Source: Odobenus rosmarus divergens (Eukaryota > Chordata > Mammalia > Carnivora > Odobenidae). Taken from it: a DNA stretch of 64,000 nucleotides. A model generated the notes under the pieces. The model ran no database searches and was not told where the DNA came from. It saw nothing but the letters and a program-made list of their open reading frames with translations. A program made the translations under genes and the position numbers. Numbering within the stretch: position 1 is the stretch's first letter; every line of letters starts with the position of its first letter. Below, piece by piece: positions 43,351 through 53,899 of this stretch. The DNA lies in contig NW_004451010.1 in assembly GCF_000321225.1 (NCBI RefSeq), forward strand, positions 1,839,129-1,903,128. The letters are read 5' to 3'.

Positions 43351-45814
43351 ACATTTTCCAGCAGGGTTGGGGTGAGGTGAAGTGATGATTTATAACCTCA
43401 CATGTGAGAGACAGCAAATAAATAAAGCAGGAACAAGGTCAGGAATCCACATACGCAGTGGTGTGGAGAAAGGGTCAAATGCCCTCTTCCTGTTAAATAT
43501 GTAGAGACTTCAGCATATTGGCAATGCTTGCTAGCTTTCCCCTGGGACTCTCTGCCAGTTTTTTGTTATTTCTGAAAAAATGTGCAGAATTATTTTCATT
43601 CACTTAAAAAGACCCGAATTGCTTATTTTCTTGTTATGGGAAAGCCTAGTGTGCTGTGTTTGCCAAATGGCCTTTCAAGTCTAAGACTGATGCAAAGGTA
43701 GCTTTACCACAGCACAGTTTTCATTAGAAAAGAGAAAGTGGCGGGGGTGGATGAAGGATGTCAGACAGATCATGTCTTTTTCTTAGAGAGGGTTCCCATA
43801 ACAGCAGATAAATTGGTCTGGAAATAGCTAGCAGCCATTTCTTTATGTAAAACTCAGGTTAAAAGAAACAAGTTCCCATACCTAAGGTTATACTATGGAA
43901 TTTAAGAGGGGATAAAGGGAATGGCAGTCATGCCCTGCTTTGTAACTGGCTCCTAGACTCTTGGTGCCCTAGAGAAGATGGACCTCTGGACGTCAGGTTT
44001 CCTGCACATCAGAGTGTGAGAGCACAGGGTCCCACCGACAGGCGAGAAAAACTTCACAGCTTCTCTGCAGTTGTCTGGAATTTCCCAGAGAAAGCAAAAG
44101 ACAAGGCTAAATATAGCCTTTCACCTTGAAATGCCATAAAGGTAATAAAAACAGGGTTATGATAGGTTGGTTTGCAACGCTCCCACTTCACATTTTATGT
44201 GAGTTTCCAAGCAACAGAGCTTCACTGAAACCAGAGAAATAGGCAAGTGAGTGATGAGCCCAGAACGTTCAGCCATGGAGGTGCCCAGACAGCTCTGGCC
44301 ATCACAGAGCTGCCTGTCCCATCTCCCTAACCTAACCCCCTCCCCACCATCCTGCCTCTCCCCTGCTCTACCCTCAGAGCCTGCAGAACCCAGCACACAG
44401 TAGCTGTTGAATCAGTGCTCTCGTCCTTGCCTCCTTGTTACCTGACCAGACACCGTACGTTTCCACCCTGATTTACCTAGGAACCATCCAGTGTTAGAAG
44501 GAAAAGAGGTTCCATCTTAATTTTCTTCAGTATTTGTTAGTGAGGTATATAAAGCAGCTTATTATTGTGGGGGGTCCTAAGTCATCATCATTGAACTTCT
44601 GGGACACAGCTCTCCCTGTGCGTATTCCTCGTAGGTCTTGACAAAATTTCTGGTTCTAGTTTTGGGTTTCAAGACATTTGCATTTAATTAAAATTAATTT
44701 AATGAAAGCTCATCAACGGGATTTTCTTAACTAATCTCAACACATAATGCTTTCTACTTATAACTTTTATTTTTCTATTGAAAGAAATGTCTATTAAATA
44801 AGAGAAAATGGTGAAACTTTTCCAGTCTGGGTTAACAATTAATACGGTGCTTTGGTGCCTTTCAGTATACTTGTTTGTACTAACATCATAAAAACTACAA
44901 GTTCCTACAAATGGGAAGGACAGAAAATGGGCTAAGGACAGAAAAAACCATGTAAAGACTGCCTGACAGGGAAGTAATCCACATTTCCAGGAGGCCCACT
45001 GTAATAAAGTCAAATGCTGAATAGATGAAGATTTATGACATGTTAGCATGATATTACCACACGTTATATGGCTAAGTCAGTCATGGGAAATCAATTCAGT
45101 CCATGGACACACTTAGCCTTCAGTTTGAAACTGTCTTATCTGCCACAGTCACAGGAATCTTTGAGTGCTGGAAGGTCAGCGTCTCCTGGACGTTAACATT
45201 AGGACATTAGCAAATGTTGGCTGAGTAAGATTTTAGTAACAAGTGTCTGTTTGCACAACTTGTCAAAGCTTTCTCTAATTGTCTTTATAATCCTACTATT
45301 ATGAATTTTTCCAGTGGAAGAAATCATCTGATGACATTACTGAAATGAACATTGTCTGGCAGGTTTTCAGAGAATGAGATAAAATTCCAAAATTGTATTT
45401 CAGAGTAGAATTTGATGTGTTTGGTGTTCTCCCTTCTCAGGGACACATCTAGCCATCTCTAGGAAGAGGTGGCACCAGGAGCCACATGGGACAGGAGTAC
45501 TCAAGCTCGTGCTCTATACTTCTGAGGTCCTGATGGAAGCAGACCGACAAGTCCCAGCACCTTACTCTGACTCCCTGATAACTCTGAGCTTCTCTCCCCG
45601 GTTTGTCATCTTGTTAGTTCTTCCAGTTTAGAAACTCTATTCCAACTGATGGGCTTTTTTCTTTCTTCTTCCATATCCTCTGTGTTTTGTCCCCTCTTCT
45701 TTGGTCCGGTGCCTGTTTCAATCGCTGGTCTTGGTAACTGTCCTCTCCCGCTCAGTCCAGGATCACTTCCTGCTGCAGTGCTGCGCCATATCCAGGAGAC
45801 CTCAGCCAGCTCCT
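43351..45814. other. Intergenic single-copy DNA, no gene or clear repeat
   Basis: The longest repeat-poor stretch of the intergenic part. AT-rich runs alternate with short CT-rich parts. No exon, retrocopy or RNA gene recognised. Conserved enhancers could be present but cannot be told from one sequence. Confidence 0.45.
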
Positions 45815-46030
45815 GAGTTTCTTTCAGGACTTTACTTTCTTAGAGTAATTTTAGGTTCACAGAAAAATTTAGAGAAAGATACAGAGATTTTCTATATTCT
45901 TTCCTGCCCCCCCTCATGCATAGCCTCTCCCATTAGCAACACCCCCATCAGAGTTTTATATTTGTTACAATGGATGAAACGCATTGACACGTCAAATCAT
46001 TCAAAGTCTATAGTTCACACTAGGGCTCAC

Positions 46031-46302
46031 TTTTTTTTGAACATTTGACACACAATATTACATTACTTTCAGGTGTACAATGTAGTGATTCAACTTCTCT
46101 ATATGTTATGCTATGCTCGTCACAAGCGTAGCTACCATCTGTTACCATACGACCCTATTACAATACCATTGTCTATATTCCCTAGGCCGTACCTTTTATT
46201 CCCATGATTTATTCATTCCATGACTGGAAGCAAGCCTGTATCTCCTACTCCTCTTCACCCATTTGCCCATCCTTCCACCCCCATCCCCTCTGGCGATCAT
46301 CC
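46031..46302 (-). mobile_element. Younger L1 3' UTR fragment inside the L1M
   Basis: A T-run (TTTTTTTT), then ACACAATATTACATTACTTT, CAGGTGTACAATGTAGTGAT, TCTGTTACCATACGACC and TATTCCCTAGGCCGTACC, the antisense 3' end of another L1. The host text breaks and resumes at GGGTTCACTCTTGG. Target duplication of about 12 bp: ACTAGGGCTCAC (46019-46030) and ATTAGGGTTCAC (46303-46314). Confidence 0.82.
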
Positions 46303-47032
46303 ATTAGGGTTCACTCTTGGCATTGTGCATTCTGTGGGTTTGAATGAATGCATAATGACATGTATCATCAGAGTGTTTTCATTGCCCTAAAAATCCTCTG
46401 TGATCCACCTATTCATCCTTTTCTCCACACTAACCCCTGGAAATGACCATATCCATAGTTTTGCTATTCCTGAATGTTATAAATTTGGAATCGTATAGTA
46501 GGTAATCTTTCAGATTGGCTCCTTTCACTTAAGTAGTAGGCATTTAAGCTTCCTCTGTGTTTTTTTATGGCTTGATAACTCATTTTCTCTTAGCGCTGGA
46601 TAATACTCCATTGTCTGAGTGGACCTCAGTTTATTTATCCGTTCCCTTACAGAAGGACATCTTGGTTGCGTCTAAGTTTTTACAATTCTGAGAATAGCTG
46701 TCATAAACATTCTCATGCAGGTTTTTGTGTGGACATAAGTTTTCATTTCTTTTGGGCAAATGTCAAGGAGCACGATTTGCTGGATCATGTGGTAAGAATA
46801 TGTTTAGCTTTGTAGGAAACTGCCAAACTGTGTTCCAGAGTGACTATACATTCTGCATTCTCACAAGCAGTCTATGACAGTTCCTGTTGCTCCACACCCC
46901 ACCAACATTTAGTGTTGTCAGTGTTGTGGATTTTGGCCATTCTAGAAAGATGTGTAGTAGTAACTCATTGTGCTTTTAATGTGCATTCCCCTGATGACAG
47001 ATGATGTGGAGCAACTTTCCATATGCTTTCTT

Positions 47033-47764
47033 AAAAAATACAGAGCATTTGTGATATCTTTAAAATATCACAAGATATTTTATCAAGAATCATCTTGATA
47101 AAATATGAAGAACATCTATCATTTTGTTTCTGTTCCTGAACAACTTAGAAGTTATTCATCAGCCTGAGGAGCTATTCCTTTTTCAGAGACATAGATCCAT
47201 CCCCCAATTTTCCGATATCCTTGTTTTCAACTGTTGTGGCTTGCTGAATCAAAGCAGCTGAATTTGATATAAGTTCAATGTTGTTTCCTTCCAAAATTAA
47301 TTCATCTTTCTGGGCACGAGACACTGAACAAAAGCAATGCCTTGGCCTCATCCAAACCCTGCAGATGTATTTTTCACCCAAGAAATTTTGGACTTCAATA
47401 AGAGACCTGTTCTCCTGAATAATGTCATTGATGGGGAAGTGAGCATACATAGATCTCATCTTATAATGAAAGCCCAGTGTAACACCCTTGATCACGTTCT
47501 GTATGTGACTACAGAAAGTGTGAACAGTAGGCAGTTCCTTTCTATTTCCCCACCATTTGTCAACCCAGAGCCTTTTCTTTTTCTTTCCAAGAAGACTGAG
47601 TTTTATATTGAATATACTGTGCTTGAAGTCCTTCTGCAGGGTTCTTCTGGGGCTCTTCACATTAACTGCGCATCCTTTCAGAGTGATGTTCACATTTTCT
47701 GGAATGTCAGTCATCTGATTGCTGAGAATGGTCTTCATTCTCACAGCTGATGTGGCAAAGAGCT
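47033..47764 (-). pseudogene. RPL9: RPL9 processed pseudogene
   Basis: This is an intronless copy of ribosomal protein L9 (uL6) mRNA. On the minus strand, 5' UTR-like sequence is followed by ATG at 47738 (MKTILSNQ), and one frame stays open for 188 codons to the stop at 47172. Recognisable blocks are [46 protein letters not shown] and [19 protein letters not shown]. The parent is 192 residues. Differences include two small in-frame insertions (near HINVELS and near MRPGV) and a 1-nt deletion near codon 175 that replaces the C-terminal tail and creates the early stop. The 3' UTR is partly kept and ends in hairpin-rich AT sequence rather than a clean poly(A). Candidate 13-bp target duplications: CATATGCTTTCTT (47020-47032) and CATATGCTTTTTT (47765-47777). 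It lies in an L1 and has no promoter, so it is probably not expressed. Confidence 0.93.
47075..47106. repeat. Perfect 14-bp inverted repeat in the retrocopy's 3' tail
   Basis: ATATTTTATCAAGA and its exact reverse complement TCTTGATAAAATAT are separated by ATCA. A weaker GTGATAT...ATATCAC pair sits just to the left (47051-47071). Such a hairpin could form during target-primed reverse transcription or replication slippage. Confidence 0.9.
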
Positions 47765-47987
47765 CATATGCTTTTTTGTCATCTCCAGGTCTTCTTTGGT
47801 GAGGTGTCTGTTAAGGTGTTTGGCCCATTTTTAGCTAGGTTGTTCATTTTCATATTGTCAGGTTTTAAGAGATCTTTGTGTATTTTGGGTAACAGTGCTT
47901 TATCAGATGTGTCTGTTACAAGGTATGCTCCCAGTCTCTGGATTGTCTTCTCATTTTCTTAACATTGTCTTTCACAGAGCAGAAGTT

Positions 47988-48127
47988 TTGGGGCACCTGA
48001 CTGGCTCAGTCAGTGGATCATGCAACTCTTAATCTTGGGGTAGTGACTTTAAGCCCCACATTGGGTGTAGAGATTACTTTAAAAAATAAAGATAAAAAAA
48101 GTAAAATAGTCACCCTTCTTGAAAATT
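47988..48127 (+). repeat. Older short CanSINE with a 17-bp target duplication
   Basis: GGGGCACCTGACTGGCTCAG head, GTAGTGACTTTAAGCCCCAC, GTAGAGATTACTTTAAAAAA tail. The target duplication TTCACAGAGCAGAAGTT (47971-47987) recurs as TTCACAGAGCAGTAGTT (48128-48144) with one mismatch. It is inserted in the L1M. Confidence 0.93.
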
Positions 48128-48144
48128 TTCACAGAGCAGTAGTT

Positions 48145-48365
48145 GTTTGTTTGTTTGTTTGTCTGTTTGTGGTGGGGGGAGAGACAGAGAGAGAGGGAGG
48201 AGGGGCAGAGGGAGAGGGAAAGAGAGAGACTCTTAAGCAAGCTACATGCCCAGTGTGGAGCCCAACATGGGGCTCAATGCGGGGCTTGATCTCACAACCC
48301 TGAGATCGTGACCTGAGCCAAGATTAAGAGTCTGATGCTTACCAACTGAGCCACCCAGGAGCCCC
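48145..48365 (-). repeat. CanSINE in reverse, next to the preceding SINE
   Basis: A (TTTG)n start, an AG-rich body, GGGGCTTGATCTCACAACCC (reversed B box) and TGAGCCACCCAGGAGCCCC (reversed head). It landed in the right-hand target repeat of the preceding SINE: short repeats CAGTAGTT (48137-48144) and CAGAAGTT (48366-48373) flank it. Confidence 0.92.
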
Positions 48366-48554
48366 CAGAAGTTTTTAATTTTAACAAAGTACATTTTACC
48401 AATTATTTCTTTCATGGATTGTGCCTTTGGTTTGTATTTAAGTCATTTCCATGTCCAAGGTCATCTAGGATCTCTCCAATTTGATCTTCCAGGAGTTTTA
48501 TAGTTTTGTGCTTTATATTTAGGTCTGTGATCCATTTTAAGTTAATTTTTGTGA

Positions 48555-48745
48555 GGGCGCCTGGGTGGTTCAGTTGGTTAAGCGACTGCCTTCAGCTCAG
48601 GTCATGATCCTGGAGTCCCGGGATCGAGTCCTGCATCGGGCTCCCTGCTCAGCAGGGAGTCTGCTTCTCCCTCTGACCCTCACCCTCTCATGCTCTCTCT
48701 CTCTCTCATTTTCTTTCTCAAATAAATAAAATCTTTTTTAAAAAA
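48555..48745 (+). repeat. CanSINE in L1M ORF2
   Basis: Head GGGCGCCTGGGTGGTTCAGT, B box GGATCGAGTCCTGCATCGGG, (CT)n body, AATAAATAAAATCTTTT tail. Perfect 14-bp direct repeat GTTAATTTTTGTGA at 48541-48554 and 48746-48759, made of L1 ORF2 sequence. Confidence 0.97.
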
Positions 48746-50569
48746 GTTAATTTTTGTGAAGGTATAAGGTCTAAGTCTAGATTAATTCCTGGGTAGTGAA
48801 CAAACTGTTATCTGGCAAGATCAATTAAGAATAAGAAAAATAGAAGTTTTTATTTCATCTTCACTATTTCTTCTCTGATGCTCTTTCTTTATGTAGATCC
48901 AAAGTTCTCATCTGTATTATTCTCCTCTCTAAAGAACTTCTTTTAACATTTCTTGTAAGGCAGGTCTACTGGCAACAGATTCCTTCTTGTTTGAGGGAAT
49001 TTTTATTTCTCCCTCGGTTTTAAATATTAATTTTGTAGGGTTCAGAATTCTAGGATGTTTGGTCTATGTGGATGGACTAGGATGATTTCTGAGAAAAAGC
49101 CAAATATAATTCTTACCTTTGTTCCTCTATAGGTAAGATATTCCCCCCTCCCCTTCTGGCTTTTTTCAGGACTTTTTCTTCACTTTTGATTTTCTGTCAT
49201 TTGAAAACGATATGCCTACATGTAGGTTGTTGGAGTTTGTTTGTTTATTGCATGTATCCTGCTTGGGGTTTCTGAGTTTCCTGGATATATGGTTTGGTAT
49301 CTGACATGAACTTGGGAAATTCTCATTAATTATTGTTTCAAATATTTCTTCTGTTCCTTTCTCAATTTCTTCTCTTTCTGGGATTCTCATTACATGTATA
49401 TTACATCTTTTGCAGTTATCCTCAAGCTCAGAGATTCATTCCTCAGCTGTTCCCAGTCTACTAATGAGAGCCCATCAGAGGTATTCTTCATTTCTTTTAT
49501 AGTGTGTTTTTTTTTAATCTCTAGCTTCTCTTTTTGGTTCTTTCTTAGGATTTCCATCTCTCTGCTTACATTGCCCATCCATTCTTTCATGCTGTCTGCT
49601 TATCCCTTAGAACCAATCCTAGTTGTTTTAAAGTCCCAATCTGATAATTCCAATGTCCCTGCCATGTCTGGTTTGGCGATTTGCTCTGTCTCTTCCAAAA
49701 AACTTTTTTTTGCTTTTTAGTATGCCTTGTAATTTTTTCTTGATAACTGGACATGATGTACCAAGTAAAAGGAACTTCTGTAAATAGGTCTTTAGTAATG
49801 TGGTGTGAGGTGTGGAGAGAGGGAGAGTTCCACAGTCCTATGATTAGGTCTCCATCTCTTAGTGAGTGGATGCCTCTGGACTTTCAACTTCACAAGTATT
49901 TCTCAGGGTTTGTTTTCTCCCCGCCCCCCACTTTAGGTGAGACAGGATGGGCTATTTGGAGTTGGGTATTTCTCTTCTCCCAGGCTAGTTAGGCTCTCAT
50001 AATACCTCAGCAGGTTAGTTTCTGGTTAATTCGTTTCCCCTGTGGGCAGGCCTTGTTGACAATGGAGAGCTCTGGCGTATTTCAAAATGGTTCCTTTTCC
50101 CCTCTCCCTGCTGGAAGCCCATGGGGGTTTTTCTTGGCTATTTACTGTGAGAACCTGGTCAGGTTCTTGGGGATAAAACTCACAAAAGTTTGGGGCCGTG
50201 TCTAAAACTGGGTTCTCCTGTAGTTTTGAACTCTCAGACCTGCCCACATTGAGCCTTTTATAATTCATTAATCGCAAGTCGGGTTTTCTTACCCTGGTGC
50301 TGGTTCCCATAGCAGTTTCTGCTCAAGAGTCTGCTCAGGTAAGCTGTGACTTCCCGTATTTGCCTGTCTATGCAATATTAGGGGTAGTGGTTTGCCTTGT
50401 CCTCCCCTCTCTTATATGTTCAAGAAGCACTGTTTATTTTTCAGTTTGTTCAGCTTTTTACTTGTTGTGGGGACAGAATTGTGATTTCCAAGCTCCTTAC
50501 ATACAAAACTGGGGACTGTGTTCCTGGGTTTCTTGCCCTGGCTGGAGGAATTTATGAAATCTCCAGGCT

Positions 50570-50751
50570 GGGGCGCCTGGGTGGCTCCGATGGTTAAGCG
50601 TCTGCCTTCGGCTCAGGTCATGATCCCGGGGTCCTGGAATTGAGTCCCGCATAGGTCTCCCTGCTAGGTGGAGAGCCTGCTTCTCCCTCTGCCTCTGCCT
50701 CTCTCTCTCTCTGACTCTCATGAATAAATAAATAAAACATTTAAAAAAAAA
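50570..50751 (+). repeat. CanSINE at the 5' boundary of the L1M
   Basis: Head GGGGCGCCTGGGTGGCTCCG, B box GGAATTGAGTCCCGCATAGG, AATAAATAAATAAAACA tail. Perfect 13-bp direct repeat AAATCTCCAGGCT at 50557-50569 and 50752-50764. Confidence 0.97.
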
Positions 50752-50899
50752 AAATCTCCAGGCTACCTGGGCCCTAGGTGAGAAGAGCATGTGGTACGAG
50801 TGGCCTTCCACCTGACCAGCCAGGCCCAGGAAAAACACTTACATGCAGGAGAATGTTCCCTGCTCAGAAAATATGATGGGGCTCTGCCTGAGATGACTT

Positions 50900-51594
50900 T
50901 CTGTCTCTATGAATTTACTACTCCAGGTACCTCAGATAGGTGGAATCATATTTGTTGTTTTGTGACTGGTGTATTTCACTTAGCATAATGTCTTTAAGGT
51001 TTATCCATGTAGTATCATGTGTCAGAATTTCCTTTTTAAGGCTGAACACTCTTCCATGTATGCATATACCACATTTTGTTTATCCATTTATCCCTCATTG
51101 GACTTTTGGGTTGCTTCCATCTTTTGGTTATTATGAATAATGCTCTATGAACAGGAGAGTACACATATCTGATCGAGTTCTTGCTTTTAGTTATATTGGG
51201 TATATACCCAGAATTAGAATTGCTGGATTGTGTGGTAATTCTATTTTCAGTATTTGTGAGGAGTTGCCATGCTGTTTTCCTCAGTGGCTACCCCGTTTTA
51301 CATTCCCTGTAGTGGTACACAGGAGTTCCAATTTTTCCACATCTTAACCAACTCTTGTCATTTCCTTTTCTCCTCCTCCTCCTTCTTCTATAATTAGCTA
51401 TCCTAATGGGTATGAAATGGTATCTCATTGTGGTTTTGATTTTTATTTCCCTCGTGATTCATGATGTGCATCTTTTCATGTGCTTGTTGGCCACTTGTGT
51501 ATCTTCTTTGGAGCGATGTCTGTTCAAGTCTTTGCCCATTTTCTAATCATGTTGTTTGCTTTTGAGTTGGGTCAGATCTGATTGTTTTTAATTG
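50900..51594 (-). repeat. Second L1M 3' end, antisense
   Basis: TCTCTATGAATTTACTACTC, CAGGTACCTCAGATAGGTGG, TGACTGGTGTATTTCACTTA, TTATCCATGTAGTATCATGT, ATATTGGGTATATACCCAGA, TGGTATCTCATTGTGGTTTT and TCTTTGGAGCGATGTCTGTT run in antisense L1 3' order. This is a different L1 from that at 45815-50569, since both 3' ends are present. Confidence 0.8.
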
Positions 51595-51608
51595 TCAAAC
51601 AAATTTTA

Positions 51609-51818
51609 TTTTATTTTATTTTATTTTATTTTATTTTATTTTATTTTATTTAACAGAGATAGAGAGAGCACAAGCAGGCAGAGCGGCAGACGGAGGGAGA
51701 GGGAGAAGCAGGCTCTCCACTGAGCAGGGAGCCCGATGCGGGGCTTGCTTCCAGGACCCTGGGATCATGACCCGAGCCGAAGGTAGCCGCTCAACCGACT
51801 GAGCCACCCAGGTGCCCC
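51609..51818 (-). repeat. CanSINE, minus strand, with expanded (TAAAA)n tail
   Basis: The tail appears on plus as about nine TTTTA units (51603-51652), then an AG-rich body, GGGGCTTGCTTCCAGGACCC and the reversed head GAGCCACCCAGGTGCCCC. Perfect 14-bp direct repeat TCAAACAAATTTTA at 51595-51608 and 51819-51832. Confidence 0.97.
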
Positions 51819-51832
51819 TCAAACAAATTTTA

Positions 51833-52469
51833 AATATTGGTTACCAAGTAACCATTTAAAAAACATGGGAAAAAAACCCCAACAACTGTGGAGGTCAAAC
51901 AAATCCTATCAGCCCATGGCGCTGGCCCCAGTGTTGCCCGCTCACTGCCTCGGCCCTCGATGGGTATGGATGGCTCCACTGGGGATCATCCAGAAAATGA
52001 AACATGGTGGGAAAGACCAGAGGAAGGGCATTCCTTGCTTAACAAATGTGATGGTTTCCAAAATCCCGTTTTGTTTCCTTCTGTTTCCGAAGCCTTACCT
52101 GCGCTCACCACAGCAATGAAAGCAAATTACATATTTGGTTTTATTTAAGGGAGGGCCTCACCTGGTGAGAAGTCAGAGAAAACTTCCCATCAACCAGATG
52201 TGGAGCATTAAAGACCTTTGTTCCATTGTACAGAATATTCCATTGCAAAACATCTGTTAACTTGCTATATGCAGGAGGAAAAAATAGCACATTGATCTGG
52301 AAGTATGTGTATATATATATATATATTTATATATTTCTTTTTTTTTTGAAAGTATATTAACTAGATAAGGAGATGGCAATTGACCTCCATGCTGCTGTCT
52401 TCCAGTACTGCTGGGAAAGGTGCTTCAAGTGAGCTCAGCGGAAGCGACCTGCCGTGGAAGGTCCCACGA
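51833..52469. other. Intergenic DNA, TA-rich patch only
   Basis: A TGTGTATATATATATATAT tract at about 52303-52335 is followed by a T run. No gene or repeat recognised. Confidence 0.5.
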
Positions 52470-52600
52470 TTGATTCTGCCCCTGCTACTGTCTTGTTGTG
52501 ACCTTCCGTTCTGAGCTCTGTTTCTTCCCCTATAAGATGGGCTTAATAATACGTTACTGGAGGAGCTTTTGGAAGGAGTAAAAGATTTTTTCTTTTGAAA
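52470..52600 (+). repeat. MIR SINE fragment
   Basis: CTGCTACTGTCTTGTTGTGA, CCTTCCGTTCTGAGCTCTGT, TTCTTCCCCTATAAGATGGG and CTTAATAATACG fit the sense MIR order. Confidence 0.7.
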
Positions 52601-53234
52601 AGTAGAGGTGCTTTTAAAATGTAATGTTCTATGTAGCCCTAACCTCTGAATCTCATTTTTTCCATTGGTCCTGGGAACAAGCGTGGGAGGGGTGACACTT
52701 GCAACGGTGTTTGGTTTGGGTGTCCTCGAGGGTTTTAAGTAAAGCTCCAAGCCCCCTAGACTTTGCCTTTTGAAGGCCAATGAAGTTTTTTTTTTTTTTT
52801 CTGCTGTAATTATTATTGTCCTTGATGTTTTCCCTTGGCAACTTGCATGTTTCCTCCTGGTTTCCTTGGAAGCCACCGCCATCCCCCTCCGACACATCCC
52901 TGGCAAAGGCACTGCTATGGTTAGCCAGGGGGTCTGTGTCCTTTGCAACCCACAGAAAGACAAGCTCAGGACTTGCTCCTGAAATTCTCGTCCACACCCG
53001 CTCAGGGCACAGAGGCAGCTCCCTGCAAATGAGCACCATTCTCCAGGCCAAAGTCTCTGAGACTCAAGCAAAGTGAAGGCGCTCTAAAGGAAGAAAGCAT
53101 TCTCACAGACCCTGAGAATACATTTGAGGACCTCCAGAAATCCTTGGCTCCCGGTGTAGCAAACAGTGTTCCAGGAAACCCAATGATGGAAAACAGGAGA
53201 GCACATAACAGACAAAAGCATGGTCTTTCCATAC
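52601..53234. other. Intergenic DNA with a long minus-strand open frame (no known protein)
   Basis: A minus-strand frame of 236 codons runs 53071-52361, through the MIR and a T-run (encoding repeated Lys). Its product has no motif I recognise and is Ser/Arg/Lys-rich. It is probably fortuitous; see findings. Confidence 0.5.
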
Positions 53235-53430
53235 CCTAGGCCCTCTCCTTGCTAGCTGGGTCACCTTGGGCAAGTTTCCCAGCAGCTTGAGTTTTAACAT
53301 CCTCTTCTGTAATACTAGGGTAGTAATATGATGAAAGAGCTAAATGAGACCATCTTATCAACATGATAAAAGGGCTGAATGAGACCTCAAACTTAAAGTG
53401 CCTGGTGTTTGGGCGGATCATAATAAAAGT
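53235..53430 (+). repeat. MIR SINE fragment
   Basis: CTAGCTGGGTCACCTTGGGC, AAGTTTCCCAGCAGCTTGAG and GTAATACTAGGGTAGTAATA keep the sense MIR order; the GATGAAAGAGCTAAATGAGA and GATAAAAGGGCTGAATGAGA words are a local near-duplicate, about 34 bp apart. Confidence 0.75.
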
Positions 53431-53899
53431 TAATTCCTTAACAGTTTGGAGGTGGAGAACCTACCAGTGCCAAGGCCATGAAGCATTTGCCAGGTACCAG
53501 CAAGAAGTGCAGCCTGCACACTTTTCATTTTCGAGTCGCTGGGGTCCAGGAGGGATCTGAGCCCTGGGCATCCTCTTGCCATCCAGTGAGTTTCCTGTTC
53601 TTAATGGGTGGTTTCCTGGGACGTGGGAGGTTGCATTACCTAAAGTCAGTGCCCTCTCAGCCCATCCTCTGCCCTTCTTTCCTACTTCTCCTGAAAGACT
53701 TAGGAGCCCTCGTACAAATACAGCTCCTGGACTCCTGGGGGTCTGCCTGACAGCCAGGTTGTCCCAGCATGGGTAGGAAGATTGGGCTCCTCACTGTGCC
53801 TTTCTACACAAATGGCCACCGCCCTCACTAGCCAGGACTGCGCCCGCAGAGAAATTGTATAACTGTGCAGATTAGGGCCATGACCAATTCGTGGTTTTC
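53431..53899. other. Intergenic DNA, nothing recognised
   Basis: GC-moderate single-copy DNA. Small overlapping open frames, no known product. Confidence 0.4.

Larger units (their letters stand above)
45815..50569 (-). mobile_element. L1M LINE, near full span but deleted, minus strand; host of a repeat nest
   Basis: In antisense order: 3' UTR (TTAGAGTAATTTTAGGTTCA; CAGAGTTTTATATTTGTTAC), ORF2 end (GGTGAGGTGTCTGTTAAGG; CAGTGCTTTATCAGATGTGT; TAATTTTTGTGAAGGT), then a jump to ORF1/5' region near 48830. ORF1-like minus-strand peptides survive at 49166-49590 (PEREEIEKGTEEIFETI; MEILRKNQKEKLEIKK). The 5' UTR end is near 50450-50560 (TTTGTTCAGCTTTTTACTTG). Most of ORF2 is missing. It cannot be mobile. 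Insertions: 46031-46302, 47033-47764, 47988-48127, 48145-48365, 48555-48745. Confidence 0.82.

Noticed and set aside
45701..46048. 115-codon plus-strand open frame
   Set aside because: Overlaps the antisense L1 3' UTR and carries no known motif.
47337..47750. 137-codon plus-strand open frame
   Set aside because: It is the antisense shadow of the RPL9 pseudogene.
49166..49590. Minus-strand open frames that look like genes
   Set aside because: The peptides (PEREEIEKGTEEIFETI; MEILRKNQKEKLEIKK) are L1 ORF1 protein remnants, not host genes.
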